Below the pieces are notes generated by a model, which saw nothing but the letters and a program-made list of their open reading frames with translations, had not been told where the DNA came from and did no database searches. A DNA stretch of 64,000 bases, from positions 62,896,773-62,960,772 of the forward strand of contig OW804095.1 of the NCBI GenBank assembly GCA_942159475.1, read 5' to 3'. The position numbers and the translations under genes are program-made. This DNA comes from Sthenelais limicola. Lineage: Eukaryota; Annelida; Polychaeta; Phyllodocida; Sigalionidae. Positions 36,406-49,428 of the stretch are shown one piece after another; position 1 is the stretch's first letter, and every line of letters starts with the position of its first letter.

Positions 36406-38693
36406 TAGCGTCACAGGAAAAGTAACCAGACAAAAGGTTTGAAGGTGGCACTAGTGGACTGAAGAACTTGTTGTAAAGGCTGATTTCTCCATCATTGATA
36501 TTTCTCCATTACTGTTTCAGGATTAACCTGATATTCTCATGTTAAAGAATAACATACAATACAAACAATTTTTACGTGATGTTAAACAAACTCTAATTTA
36601 ACAATTATTAACTATTTTTAAAGAAGAAAATATGAGTCCAACTCAAGAGATCCCGGGATCCAGACTGAAAAGGTGTATTGGTGTTAGCATACACATTGGT
36701 TGTCGTGCTGTAGTGGTTGCTTGTGATTGTCTAGCACATTTGTATAGGAACTCTGGTGTTACCTGATCCTCTTATTAGAATTTTATGATCTTGCAATTAA
36801 TTAATAACATAAGTAGGCCTAATAATCAGTGTTAATGATGAATTGGAATATTAATCATCATGTGGTTAATCATTTTCCGTGATGATTGCGTAATATAAGA
36901 CTTAGTAAGTAAGTAACTGATGTTTAAAGATGCATGCTGAATAATACTCAGTAGTACTTGGCAACGTCTGATTGTTTATCATTTCCAGAAGTCTTCACGT
37001 AGATCAGCCTATATATGTGAATCCTATTCAATGTCTTTTCCCCAATAAGATAATTAGTTGATAATAGTATCAGCCAGTGAAATTTAAAAAGGTCGTTGCA
37101 CGTGTCTATTCGCCTTGTAAGATCCCGCCTGCCTCTGAAGTATCCGAGCGTAGAGAGATCTCATTCGGATGAGAAAAATTGTCAAATTTACATTATACTG
37201 AGAGCACAAGTCATGTCTCTCCCGGAAGACCATTCTCGATCCTCTCGGTGAGATTAAGATTTCTTTATTTTCACCCGTGCGCTTCTCCGAGATACCTGTT
37301 CAATTACCTGAATTCAGGAAATCACATTTCAAGGAGCCTATTACAATTTGTCCTGCATGACACAGCTCACCATTGGGAATCTTCTTAAACAGCTGGGAAA
37401 ATGTACAAAATACTTTTAATTTTTCTCGCATGAATTTTAGGATTTTCCTGGACATGCATTGACACTTGTTTTGCTGTAACATTTATCGCTGTTTGTTTGG
37501 CATTTTGTTGTAACATTTTGCCGAAACCCAATATCAGCCGGCATTATTGTTAACCATTTCCTTTGACGCTAGCGTTTGTTTCTTGGGAAAGGTATAAGTT
37601 AATACTTTAGGGTCGGAGCTCACACCCAGGCAAGGACTCCAGATTGTACATAAAAATGTGAAATAATATTAAAGTAAGCCAATACTCCGATGGATCACAT
37701 GAATCTTATATTATATGTGAGGTTCCCCATCTATCCAGACTTGCCAGGAAGAGGGAAGAACAAGGAATGTATAATTGATAAACATTTTTTAACTCTTTAA
37801 CTGGGAGAAATCCAGTTCCACTTAGTTCCTAGTGGCACATGGACCCTTGTAATTGGATTATTGGATAAGATTATTATAGAAATCTGTTATGACACTTTCT
37901 TCCGATTCCTGTTCGAACGAATTAAATTCAATTTCGGACTTGGGCAATCTATTATAATTCTGCTAAATCAACAAGTCTTTATAGCCGAAGCTGACACATT
38001 AAGTTTGTCTGGTTACCGATTTGAACTTGAAAGGATAATACGATTTTTTCCATATGCACCGGTTCTCATATAAGGACGATATTATCTCCATTATCAAAAC
38101 AGATATTCTGAATAAAAAGATAAACGCTTTGATGTTTTCATGTAAAATTAGCGACTCGACATACATGGAGATGATGCATAATAACTGGAAAACATTTGCT
38201 GCCAAGATCCAGATTGTGTTGACTTCCTGTATGGGATGAAAAGGTACCTGGCAGCATGTTATATGTGTAGGAAGCCCAGGAAAGATCAATCTCATTTATC
38301 CAGACTAATAACAGCTTTATGATGGAAAAGCATACTTGTTGAAGTTGTAGAACCCGAATTATATGTCGGAAGACTTCATCTGAAAGTACGTTTCATTTTG
38401 ACAAAAATCAAAAACACTAATCAATAGAAGTTCATTTTCCTAAGTCATAAGTGAAATAAGGTGGAAAATGATATAGTATAGCATAGATAAGAAGTGTAGA
38501 AACAAATACAGAGTTGAACAATAATATGTGAAATACCTTGACTTCATGTACTCGGTTATAATATGTAGGTTACCACTCGTACACGCCGATGGATAGAGTT
38601 TAAGTCATAATTGAATTTTGTAAAAATGTAACCGTCATTTATGAACATGTATGTATTTTGTTTGTGAAATCAAGGAACCGTTGGGTTTCATTG

Positions 38694-38719
38694 AATAATA
38701 ATAATAATAATAATAATAA
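38694..38719. repeat. (AAT)n microsatellite
   Basis: About eight perfect AAT units. Confidence 0.9.
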
Positions 38720-39316
38720 GTGGCAACGTTATTATGATTTTACATTTTTTAACCCGCACCCATCCTTTGTTCCTATTTTAAAATAGGTTTAGGAAGTATA
38801 TCCTAGAAACTTAGATAAGCATAGACTTGAATTTGGACCAGTCGCCACCAGCCGCCTCATGAGGCAAAAAAGAAATCGGCGTGTTTCTGATACACCCCCA
38901 CCCCACCTAAAACATATACCTTGCCTAAAACTATTTTGAAATAGGAACACACTTCTTCCTAATCAGAAGACATTTCATACGTTTCGCATTTTTATAGCAA
39001 CTTTTGTTAAGATATAGTGTATATAGTGGTAGATTCCAATGAAATTAGGGCCAAAACGTACTCATCCTTTTGATACATTTTTGGCTATAACTGGAGAAAT
39101 AGGGATATTAGGGACTTCATATTTTCAGTAAATAAACATATTATGAACCCGTTTGCCCCCGACTATAGGTTGTTTGTGCATGTAGTTTATTTATGCAGTG
39201 ACCAGAAGTTACCAGTGATATAATACAAAGTCATACCATAAAGATTGCATATTGACACAAATAATTATTATCACAGTTATATTGCCATTCCTTGTATTAT
39301 ACGATTAAAAATGTCG

Positions 39317-39344
39317 TTTGTAATCTATCGCGATAGATTACAAA
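39317..39344. repeat. Perfect 28-bp palindrome
   Basis: TTTGTAATCTATCG is followed immediately by its exact reverse complement with no loop. It lies in unique DNA. It could be a dimeric protein-binding site or the relic of a tiny inverted duplication. Confidence 0.85.
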
Positions 39345-39842
39345 TACAAATGAGATGATACATTACAAATGCGGGACTATTTCTTTCGCATGAATATCTG
39401 GGAAGGGACAAAGTTAGAGAGGTGACTGTCAAATTGTTCATTAAATAACAATATTTCTCATAGATCACCGGAAATAAATAACATTTAATATATTTACACA
39501 AAATACGCATAACCACATGTATGTGATATATCTTTCATGCGTTGCCAAATATGTGCAGGTGAACCCTCACCGGGTATATTGGATACGGTGCCAGGCAACG
39601 CCCCCTCGGACACGCCCACTCGCCGCACGCCCAGGTGACGGTGTTAAGTCATAATGTCCGTCCTTCCATGCCACAACAAACATGTTCCTTTCCCCCCACT
39701 CTCTCTCCAGCTCCCGAACTGACTGCACATACCATTGAAATTCTTTCTTTTTGTATTGATTATGTACTTTGTTATGGTGAAATAAACTACCTTTATTGGT
39801 GGTCAAGGCCATCCCTTCTTCACTGTTCTCATTTATATATTA

Positions 39843-40676
39843 TGCCCCGTCTACACAGGGGCGAATTGGAGGGCGAATTGGGCCTTGTGGCAATTCGTGC
39901 AACCTCACACGAAATCGCATAGAAATTTTTAACTAAATCGCCCCTATGTAGGGACAGCTGCAACCAATCGCAGAATCCTACGACAAATTGCAGAGGCAAA
40001 AATTGCCCCACACACATGCGAATTCATGTGCGATTTCAGATGGGCCAGATCGCAGGTTAAATAATCCAAATCGCATGTGAAAAATCTCAGTTGATGCGAT
40101 TTTAAATGGAATCGCACATACTTCTACAAACAATTGCATATGTGTAGGGCTAGCCACGACAATTCGTAGACCTCTGTTACTTTCCACGACTAATCGCAGG
40201 AGGTCATGCGAATTTCGGAAATATCCGAAATTCGCATGTGATTGCAGGTATGTTTGAACAAGTGTAGTCTTACGAATTATTGATGAATCAAAACGATTTT
40301 TTCACAGAACATGCCCAGACATGTTCTCTCAAGTATGTTAAGATTTTGTAATTATAAATTGATTTATTCTACATTTTTCTCAAATCGTTGCAAGTACACC
40401 ATAAAAAATATTTTCGGTCTTCTCTCCCTCCATTTTCTTATAACTTGAAGTTATCAAAATCGCACATCTACTGCGAATCAAGACCTGCGATTTCACACCA
40501 GTTTGCAGCTGAAATCGCACATGTGTAGGGATTAAAACTCAAATCGCAGAGCATTATTTCTGAAATCGCACAAGTTCCCCGCCGATTCGCACAGGATTTT
40601 TACGATTTCACATGCGAATGATCGCAAGTGCCAGATTCACACCAGTTTTTGAATTCGCCCCTGTTTAGACGGGGCA
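39843..40676. mobile_element. 834-bp TIR element packed with AATCGCA words, TTA target duplication
   Basis: The ends TGCCCCGTCTA and the following GGGGCGAATT block are inverted over about 26 bp with two mismatches. TTA flanks both ends (39840-39842 and 40677-40679), suggesting a PIF/Harbinger-type enzyme. Inside, AATCGCA, GCGAATT and near variants occur about 25 times in both orientations over the whole length. A near-perfect palindrome with arms CATGCGAATTTCGGA lies at about 40205-40238. There is no transposase gene; any short open frames are due to the repeats. Confidence 0.85.
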
Positions 40677-40679
40677 TTA

Positions 40680-41972
40680 GTTGCCGCATGCAAAGGACTC
40701 CAGATATCATTAAGTAACATACATGTATCTTACCTTTACTACCATACACAAAAACTTTTTATGTTCATATAACTAAACAAACAAACATGTCTACAACCTA
40801 ATTATTAATGAAGAGGGTGTTTAACAGCAGTCAATTATACTACATCATACAATACAATACAATGGTGTTTACAACAGGTAGTTCATAACACAAACAATGC
40901 AAGGGTCAATTTTAATAGATATTCATGACATGGTAGATTACAAAAGACACTGGAAAAGCGATATTTCTGGAAGCAGGAATATTCAGACTAATTTCCTTTG
41001 CTTCGAATTATATGGGAGACAAGGTCAGGGAAATAACAAGAATGTTTTCATATTATAGCAGCTTTTTCTTTTACAAGATAGATTACGAATCACATAATAT
41101 ATTACGATAGACTCTGGAAACGGGATATTTTTTAAAGCAGACATCTTCGAAAAGAGATTTTCTTTTGCTTAGAAAACACGAAAACACAAAAGAAAACATA
41201 AACCGACACGGATATAAGGCGACACAGACATTAGCCGACACAAGGCCCGACACAGACATTATCCGATGCAAGGCCCGTGCTCTCAGGTTTCTGAAACTGT
41301 AATCTGATCGTAATTGACTAAGTTATAAGCTGCGTTAATATGTAATAAACCTATATATATATATATATTTATATGTTCTTATCATAGAAAGTATCTTGCA
41401 TAGAGCTCGATTTTCCGTTCTGAATATATATTGTCACATAATACATTTGGTATTTCCAACCGACACACATGTGCCTGGCTAATTCTAATTCTCACGAACC
41501 GTTACCCATTAGTCATTGAACATATAATGTCTTGTTACTCTCTCAAAATTGAATTAATCATCTATAAATCACTGCTAATGATATGCGGCTCACGATAAGC
41601 TTTCGACAGAGGTATAGCCTACTTTTATTATTCTATATCTGATATTCATCGAGATATGATATTTATTGTTCACTTTTTGCATATTAAAAAAACTAAAACT
41701 GGACATGAGTTTATTTCCACCAGCAGTATGCAAAGCAAGTATTGCACCACCCTATGTGATTTGAATGTCAAATAACAACAGCATGCATTTGAAAATTAAT
41801 CAAAATAAATCCTTAATATTTTTCCTAGACGAAACGATACAGACATTACAAAAGAATATCAATAATGATCTGTACCAGTTGTTTCAATTCATTTTAAGCT
41901 CAATATTGCTAGTTAACTAGTATAGCTAGTTATTGCTAGTTCCTCGTTGTATAGAACAGCTAGCAAGACTAG
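40680..41972. other. No gene seen
   Basis: AT-rich DNA with a short TA run at about 41352-41368 and CACGG/CGACACA-type local repeats near 41200-41275. No domain or RNA was recognised. Confidence 0.45.
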
Positions 41973-42538
41973 AACCACAAAGAAGGAAAAGGGCCCCGAG
42001 ATTCTTATGTGTATGTCCTTACTAACTTGTGGAATGGGCTACCTGATGAAGCTCAAATATTGGACACCAGAATAAAAATTAGACAGTACCTTAAGACAAC
42101 CTATATAAATGAGAACGATGTTTACTTATCCACTGATCAAGTATAAGGCAGGTGCTATAAAGTGGATATCGAGGAATAGAGATTTCTATTGGTAATGAGC
42201 CAATATTAGTATAAAAGGCATGTAAGCCCTTATTGTAAGGTCGAGACATCGACAACACTGTTTAACATTAATTGATTGATTTATCTCATTGTATATATAT
42301 TTTATAGGTGTACTGATATTTTATATGTGTACCTTAATGCTTAATGCTTAATCTGATTGACATGTATTTGTACTGAATGTATAATGATTGAATTGGATTT
42401 GTTGGGATTACCATGGGAAATTTTGGGATTAAAGGGGGGGGGGGGTAACCGGCTCAAAGACTTATTATAAAGGTGAAGTAACTAGTAAATATTAAGTGAA
42501 ACCGACCAGACATGGACATTGAACATTGAACATTGAAC
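41973..42538 (+). mobile_element. 3' end of a strongly truncated LINE
   Basis: A plus frame from about 41973 to a stop at 42146 ends with LTNLWNGLPDEAQILDTRIK, the late WN-x-LP block of LINE reverse transcriptases. About 370 bp of 3' UTR follows. The copy ends with three to four ACATTGA-type units at 42516-42538, a short tandem tail typical of L2/CR1-like elements. Everything upstream of this tail is missing. Confidence 0.6.
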
Positions 42539-42816
42539 ACCTTATACAACATGTCGGTATTAATAATAATAATAACTCAGTATTACTATACTGAACATCT
42601 GATATTGAAATATATAATTGTAGAAGGAGTCGTGGTTATTGATACTTTTAAATTTGATTGTATTGTATTGTGACTGTATAACTAATTTACATCGAAATAT
42701 CATGTTAAAATAATTAACAGGTATATTGGTTATAAAGGATCCGCCAGGAAGACCTCAGTCGAGAGGCTGGCATCCTATTCTGATACGATGTAAACTGTAA
42801 TTTCGGAATAAAAATA

Positions 42817-42818
<2 letters not shown>

Positions 42819-42874
<56 letters not shown>
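42819..42874. repeat. (AT)28 microsatellite
   Basis: A perfect AT run of about 56 bp. Minus-strand frames with Ile-Tyr repeats across it are artefacts. Confidence 0.95.
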
Positions 42875-42876
<2 letters not shown>

Positions 42877-43041
42877 TCCAGCAGCCTCCCCAACTCGTGA
42901 CGAACCCCCACTGCAAAAAAGGCCCGTTGAGGACGACCATCAGGAGGAGGCTATTGAGGTACGTGGCCCCTTGAATCAACAACCCCAGAAGACTCCACTA
43001 ATCCAGCATGGAAATGATTCTACTAAAGTTGTTTCTCCCTA

Positions 43042-44060
43042 AAAGCCCACACACACATACACGAATTGGGCCCACGAATTGGGCTCACGAACGTTCGTAC
43101 AAAATTATTGTGCCCACGATTAATCGTGGATGTTCACGAATTTCCGTACGAAAATTCGTGGACCCAAATTTGGTCAATTTTGCCACGAATTCAGTGGATT
43201 GTTCACGAATTTTGCCACGAATTCAGTGTGCTGCGAATTCAAAATTTCGTGGCATTGAATTTCGTGGCAAGTCCAAATTATTTATCTGATTCGTGTATGT
43301 GTGGGTCTGGCCACGAATTGTCGTGGCTTCAACATTAGTGTCTACGATAGATCGTGGATGCTGCCACGACAATCGAATATATTCGATTGTCGTGGGTGAG
43401 CCACGAATTTGAGCCATTTGGTGAGCCACGAATTTGGCACCATAGGAGTTAAATGAAAATATGTGGAAAAGTACACAAGTGATAACAATGAATTTTCGCA
43501 TGGTTAAACTTACATATCAGATCTATATTTGGACATAAATATAGTTATTATGAGGTAACAATTCCACCAATTTGACAACATTTGGCACCGATGAATGGTA
43601 CATATTTCTACATAAATGAGGATTTAAATTAGAAATAAATAAAACAAATATGCCCATAATGTTTTGAATCACTGTGTATGTCACAGGTATCGACATAAGG
43701 GTCAAAACGCTTTTTAGTTTGTGAAAATATTCCCACTAGAAGAAAAGTTACAGCCAAATAACGATTCAGTAATTTATTTTTGTTTAACGAATTTTATTTT
43801 CACATTGTATATAGAGGTTTTCAAAAATCGTGGGAAGCATTACTACCAAATTCGTGGCGACTACTAGATGCCAATTCGTGCCAGTGTGCGCCAAGTCGAC
43901 ACAAATTCAGAAAAATGTCTGAAATCGTGTATGTGTGCGCCAAAATTGGGACCATGATTTACACAAATCACACCACAAATTGGCTATGATTAGATCCACG
44001 AGTAATCGTGAGTCCCAATTTCGTGGCAGATTTTAATTCGTGTCTGTGTGTGTGGGCTTT
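43042..44060. mobile_element. 1019-bp TIR element packed with CCACGAAT words
   Basis: The ends AAAGCCCACACACACA and the following ACACGAATT are inverted over about 26 bp with one mismatch. TA lies on both sides (43040-43041 and 44061-44062). CCACGAATT and its complement, plus CACGAT/ATCGTG variants, occur about twenty times in both orientations, densest in the outer 350 bp. A perfect 32-bp palindrome lies at 43364-43395. The inner part (about 43460-43780) is AT-rich. There is no transposase. The block ACGAATTGGG right after the TIR resembles GCGAATTGGG in the 39843-40676 element, so the two may share ancestry. Confidence 0.85.
43364..43395. repeat. Perfect 32-bp palindrome inside the TIR element
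   Basis: CCACGACAATCGAATA is followed directly by its exact reverse complement. The outer part carries the CCACGA word of the host element. Confidence 0.9.
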
Positions 44061-44062
44061 TA

Positions 44063-45738
44063 CGCGATGCCTTCGTCGAAGCCTCCAAGTGAGAGACCAC
44101 AGCATAAGTGAAGTACGCATCATCTAAGCGATGCCGTCATACCAACCTTTAAGATCATCAAACGATATAATATCAGAACATATATAATCACCCCAAACTA
44201 AGTTTAAATAAACAACTCATTATAAAAGAATGCCTTTGTTTAATGGCAGATCAAGAGTCAGGCTTTGTGAGGTTGCGGGGAATTGCAAAGATTTGTAAAT
44301 ACAGACACAAAAAAAAGACATTTTTGTTCAATATTCCAAACAAATTCAAGTGGTTCTAAATATTATCCAATATTAAAAAAACAAACGACATTTTCAACTA
44401 AATATATTCCAATATGTTGTATTCAATCCCAAGGGGTGTCATTCGTAATCTCTAATTTTCAATGCAGAAACTTCTATCACCACTAGTCCCCACAATTTCA
44501 AGAGTTCAGAGCTAAAGTTTTGGGGTTTTCTTCCTTTAACCATCTTTGTTCAATGACATGACAAAAATAATAATTGGATACCATGATCAAAATCCCATAA
44601 TGAACTTCATTTCATTGGAATCGATCATATATATTTAATTTTTTCCTTATAACAAATTTTCTTCCTAGTTGTCAGCTAATATAAATCTGAAACAAACCAG
44701 TCCATAACTGAAGTTGTCCAAAGCCAAACTATTAATAGTTGAAAGCATTGAGGCCTTGGGAGTCTGCTTAGGGAGGGGAGGGTGAGGGGGATAAATATAT
44801 AAAGTGGAATGAACAGCCTTTGGACATTAGATTAATCAATGGAAACTGTCAGTCATCTTCCCGTTACAATGCAGTAGAAGGGGAAGTGTAAGGTGCGAGG
44901 TGAGACAATGAGGTGTGATGTGATAAATGGCCTGGCCTATAGCAGTTAACCACGTTGTGTTACATTGAGGCCTGTATACATAGCCATGCTAACCCAATTA
45001 TGAGTAATTGCCTATCATATACAATTGAAGTTTGTATATGATTCTGTCGTGTGTAAGCATGGAAGAAGCGTTACAACAAAAATGTTATCGGGCCTTACTT
45101 ACAGTTAGGTGTATACAAACATTATTATGATAGACGAGGTGGACGTGCAGACATACCTATAATAATGTCTATATTGTTTAATGTTATCATTCAATTTTGA
45201 CAAGATACACCAAGTATAAATACAATCTTTAATAAAAAAGATAACACTCCAAATTTGTTTGTCATTTTAGGAGCTAATCATTAAGCTAATTGAGAAACAT
45301 TGCAGACATGTTGGTTAATTAAAATATATTTAAAATGATTTATTTGAAATTCTTGTACAATTCCCATTTCATCCGGATTAATGTTTGTTCGTTTTAAATG
45401 TTTTTATTCAGCCAGAGACATTATGTTTTTATACACTATTCTTAGTTTTAGCTGATGGAAAAAGATTAATAATAAATATCGAGTCGATACATCAAAATCA
45501 AAGTAGCGATTTTACGACAAAAATGAGTCAGATCGTACAGACACATTAATTTTTTAGAAAAAGCAAAAAAATGATAAATTGAAACAATACAAGTATAAGA
45601 ACTATCACCTGGGTATAAACATCAATATACTACTGACCAAAGAGATACAGAAAATAGATGAAGGCATACATACAAAAGAAAAATAAATCCGAATCAATTC
45701 AGATCAAACCAGAAACGCTATATCGACATCAGGAATGG
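44063..45738. other. No gene seen
   Basis: AT-rich DNA. The last few hundred bases before 45738 may be the 3' UTR of the minus-strand LINE that starts at 47885; its exact end was not found. Confidence 0.4.
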
Positions 45739-47885
45739 CTATATTAAGTGATCAGGGTCTGGAATTTTCCAGACATTTAATGTAGTATTATAGGATTGTA
45801 CACATATTCTCTTCACCTCCCTTTTAAAAATTGTATTATCATCAAGGGACTTTACTAAAATCGGTAGAGAGTTCCAGTAGGCGTTTACATGACCAAAAAG
45901 GCTCTTCCGGATTTTCTTCTTCTTCCAAGGGATTATAGGTAATCTCGCATCTCTCATGTGACAGCCATGCTGAGGTAGGTTACCAACAATATTATCACCG
46001 ACAAAGAAGATGGCAAGAAATCTCTGCAATCATCTATAACAGAGGGGGATTATAGTGTACATTTCATGTAGGTCAGTGTTCAAGATCCTAAGATTATTTC
46101 TTCTATTTTTTACACCATAGCATAATCTGAGACAGTGATTTTGCTGAATTTGCAGCCTAGATATATCCTTTTCACATGCCAGATCTACCAAAAGTGACCC
46201 AAACTCAATGACTGGCAATATATAAGTCTTATATCAGAATGGAGATGTCAGCAGTAATAAAATGTCTGATCCTGGCTAATCTTCTGAACAAAATCTGGAC
46301 CCTCGAGCAAGCATTACCTATATGAGGAGTCATACTTAGACCACTATCTAAAAGGAAGCCTAAATATCTAAAGGACCTGACAATTTCAATTTGTAGTCCA
46401 TCATTGTATATTAGATAATTTCTCATATTTTTGCGTTTAGTCCCAAAGAAGATTTGTAATTTGGTTTTAGTATGGTTGATCGTGAGTCCATTTTTTTCAG
46501 TCCAAGATCTAAACTTATTTACATCACTATGAACATGCACCAGATCTTCATCACTTTCGATCATATGCAGTAAAACACAATCATCAGCATACACAATTAC
46601 TTTGCCAACAAAATCCACAGAAGATACATTGTTTATATAAACAGGAAAATTGAGCCCTGAGCCACACCGGCAAATAGTTTGAGCCTATCCGATATACATT
46701 TATTCATACAAATTATTTGCTCCCTATTTACAGAATAAGATTATAATAAGGAACATAATATCAACCCAAATCCAGCTTTTTTCAATTTATACATTAAAAT
46801 TTCAATATTAATAGAATTAAATGCTTTAGATAGGTCAAAATAAGTAGCCGATGTGTCAATCCCCCTATCCTTATTTACTAAAACAAACTTCACAAATTCA
46901 TATACTGCTGTGTCGACACTTTTACCCTCCCTGAAACCATGCTGAGAATCAGAGAGAATATTTAAGTTAGACAAATGGGTGGTCATTTTTTCAGCCAGAA
47001 TTTTTTCAAAGATTTTGCTAGTGACTGGGGCTATTGAAATAGGTCTTATATCATTGATATTCCTTGAGTTCATTTTTTGGGGAATAAGGGTACACAAAGA
47101 AACCTTCCATGCTTGTGGATAAACTCCTGTAATTCTTATTTTGTTAAGTAACATAACAAAATTATCAATACAAGATAAGAGAGCATATTTAACAAATGTA
47201 GTAGAAAGATTCAACATTCCACTAGATTTCATGACATCAATGGATTGGATTTCCTTTAAAACAGTATCTCTCATTATTTCTTTATCCCACTCAAAGATCG
47301 GATACATGGGGTCCTCATCAATATCATTATCAAAGGCCCTTATTGACGATTTTGGCAATATCTCACAGAAATATTTGTTACTGTAGTTTGCTGCATCGAC
47401 ACCACAGAGCTTATTTCCACTTGTATCAATTATATAATCAATACTTGATAGGCAAGGGCCAGAGACTCCAAAGATATTTGATATATGTGACCAGAATTTT
47501 TTTTTAATCTGTGACAGATGTCATTCAAAGCATCTCGTTTTAGCCTAAGTACCATTCTCTGTACATCAATACGAAGTGATCTCGCCAACTTGAAATCATC
47601 CACATTAGTATCTTTCCTGGCTTTGCGAAAGATCTTATTTTTCCTAGAGATCAGTTGCCTGAGTTCTCTATTAAAAATAACTCTACCTTTTCTGATATTG
47701 AAGGTCTGGGTAGGGTATAGCCTATCCTGTATGTTCAAGAACTCAGTTGCCAGCTTGTCGCCTAATACATTCAGATCATTTTCATTCCAAAAATTATCAC
47801 CAAGTTCACTAACACGACCATTTATGGCTTCAAATGACATATGTGCTGTTGGACGAGAGGTGTAACTTTTAGTATCATCATCCAT
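45739..47885 (-). pseudogene. Frameshifted LINE with linker and reverse transcriptase
   Basis: Reading from 47885: a 151-codon basic, coiled-coil-like segment matching the linker between endonuclease and RT; then a 205-codon frame (47358-46741) with the RT fingers, including NDIRPISIAPVTSKIFEKIL, DSQHGFREGKSV and TYFDLSKAFNSINI; then GVAQGS in a broken stretch. The frame at 46618 carries the active site VYADDCVLL (Asp pair near 46582) and a RYLGFLLD block. Two short frames to 45739 end with the late AYWNSLPILVKSLDD block. At least four frameshifts or stops separate these pieces, and sequence after GVAQGS is deleted. No endonuclease was seen above 47885, so the copy is 5' truncated. It differs from the other LINEs in the window and is likely another family. 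Confidence 0.85.
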
Positions 47886-48289
47886 TACACGTTGGCGTTT
47901 ATGTATTTATAATGTATGGGTGTATGTACATGCATGTATAGTATAGATCTTATTATATTCCTTTAGGGGTTTCAGGTGGTTTAAATTATTTTATTTGGGT
48001 AGAAGTTATATTTGTGTGTATTTCTTTTTCTTCTTCTTCTTCTTCTTCTTCTTCTTCTTCTTTTCTTCTTCTGGGCATTTCATAGTATTTTCCTACTTCT
48101 TCACTCCCGATGCTTACATACTCGTGTACATGTAGGGGTGTAGATTATATATCTATATGGTCAGGTCATCCACATGCCAGTGTCAGATCCATGTCAGGTT
48201 TAATTGGTCATGAGTATTGTGTCAATGTATTGTCGTGCCAGAGCCATATAGCTATTTTCCTATACTACTTACATTGGTATATATGCATT
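47886..48289. other. Spacer with a (TTC)n run
   Basis: A (TTC)n run lies at about 48025-48072. At 48235-48289 there is a diverged partial copy of the GTGCCAGAG...ACATTGGTAT unit that forms the outer end of the Ngaro-like element, giving a short tandem pair with 48294-48340. Confidence 0.6.
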
Positions 48290-48340
48290 CGTAGTGCCAG
48301 AGACATATAACAATTTCCCTATGCTACTTACATTGGTATA

Positions 48341-48412
48341 TCTACTTCCTATCATCTATATGAATGTAATAAATAAGGCAGGGGTGCGGAGACAACGGTG
48401 ACTTATGCCACC
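48341..48412 (-). repeat. B2 split direct repeat of the Ngaro-like element
   Basis: 72 bp, identical to 49429-49500 except for one base (C for T in GACAACGGTG versus GACAATGGTG). It is followed on its inner side by the start of A2 and on its outer side by the 50-bp unit shared with 55924-55972. Confidence 0.9.
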
Positions 48413-48464
48413 CTTTATTGAATGAAAGAAAAAATTCAAGGTGCTCCGATCATAGGTAATTGCA

Positions 48465-49304
48465 CTAAATAAGGCCCATGAGGTGTACACTTATAGAAAT
48501 ATAAAATCCTACCAGTTTATCCAGAATGTGTTAGTTATAATTTGGTATACTTATAATCTTAGAGCCAAACTTAAAATTCAATTTGTTTTTCAGAAAAATG
48601 AAATCACTGTTGTGACCATGGCAACCAACTAAGCATAACTATTCATCATTATTTGTTTATGTCATCACTGACCATATTTTGGGCCATATTACCCATGTAA
48701 CTAGTATTCAAATTGCATTTACATAGTTCAATTTGCTTTCATTTCTCCCTAGAGCCAATTATTTGAGAATTCAATATCTACAATACGTCTTGTCATCAAT
48801 CGAATTTGGACATCAGCCTTAGAAAACAGTTTGGGTGGTCTATCATTCTGATTACACACAAGATGTTTGCTCATCCCCAATGTCTCCCAAAACCATGCCG
48901 AAATTGGTCCTTTTTTTACCATTTTGACTCTCGACTCATACTCTTTTTATTCCTTGTGACAATATTGGAATCACACATGTGATATATCAAAAGATGCAGA
49001 AATTTGTTTACCACAACCTGCTGTGATAAAATTAGTTTTCATCAATTTTTCATGAAAGGGGAGAGATTTGATTGCCACAAGGTCCTTATTTTTTTACAAT
49101 TTCAAAATTTTTAAGAAACGGTTGCCATGGCAACTTGACAATCGAACATAATTTCTAAGAAGTGACAGTTGTGCCAAACTATTCCCCACATTGTAAGCTC
49201 TGATAATATGTATACTTTTTCAGAACTTGTATAAAAGAATAAAAAACTATCAGGGTTCAATTGGAGGGATGTCTGGAAACATAATGTTTATGGGCCTTAT
49301 TTAG
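48465..49304. mobile_element. About 840-bp TIR insertion inside the A2 repeat
   Basis: CTAAATAAGGCCCAT at 48465-48479 is exactly inverted at 49290-49304. The A1 repeat at 55776-55912 is continuous where A2 is broken between 48453 and 49324, so this DNA was added after A2 existed. The outermost bases of the insertion (48454-48464 and 49305-49323) are less clearly paired, so the exact ends are uncertain. There is no coding potential; AT-rich interior. Confidence 0.7.
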
Positions 49305-49323
49305 CGACTTGGGCTTTATTTAT

Positions 49324-49428
49324 AGAGGAGAACTGGCGCAAACAGGTGAAGCGGCCAAGGTCAGGTGTGCTGACCGCGTGGACTTCCGGTTTAGATATAT
49401 TCCCATATATAATATATAGGTCAACATA
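49324..49428 (-). repeat. A2 repeat, main part
   Basis: It matches 55812-55916 over about 105 bp with three differences. It contains the GCGGCCAAGGTCAGGTG and CTTCCGGTTTAGATATATTC blocks. The remaining 30 bp of A2 (48424-48453) lie beyond the nested TIR element. Confidence 0.85.

Larger units (their letters stand above)
34530..39839. other. Unique and low-complexity DNA without a supported gene
   Basis: It includes the minus-strand phrase CTGATGAAGGGCTACTAAAG followed by AACGTTGGAAATAAA near 34725-34765 (see findings). There is a GT run and then a G run at about 34874-34904, a GA-rich tract at 36169-36405, an (AAT)n run at 38694-38719 and a perfect 28-bp palindrome at 39317-39344. Frames at 36056-36451 are products of the GA tract. 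AATAAA near 39780 could be a polyadenylation signal, but no gene is attached to it. Confidence 0.45.

Noticed and set aside
36056..36451. Frames of 131 and 88 codons
   Set aside because: They arise from a GA/CA low-complexity tract.
42714..42982. Frames with Ile-Tyr repeats
   Set aside because: They are translations of an AT microsatellite.
47518..47865. 115-codon plus-strand frame
   Set aside because: It is the antisense shadow of the LINE linker on the minus strand.
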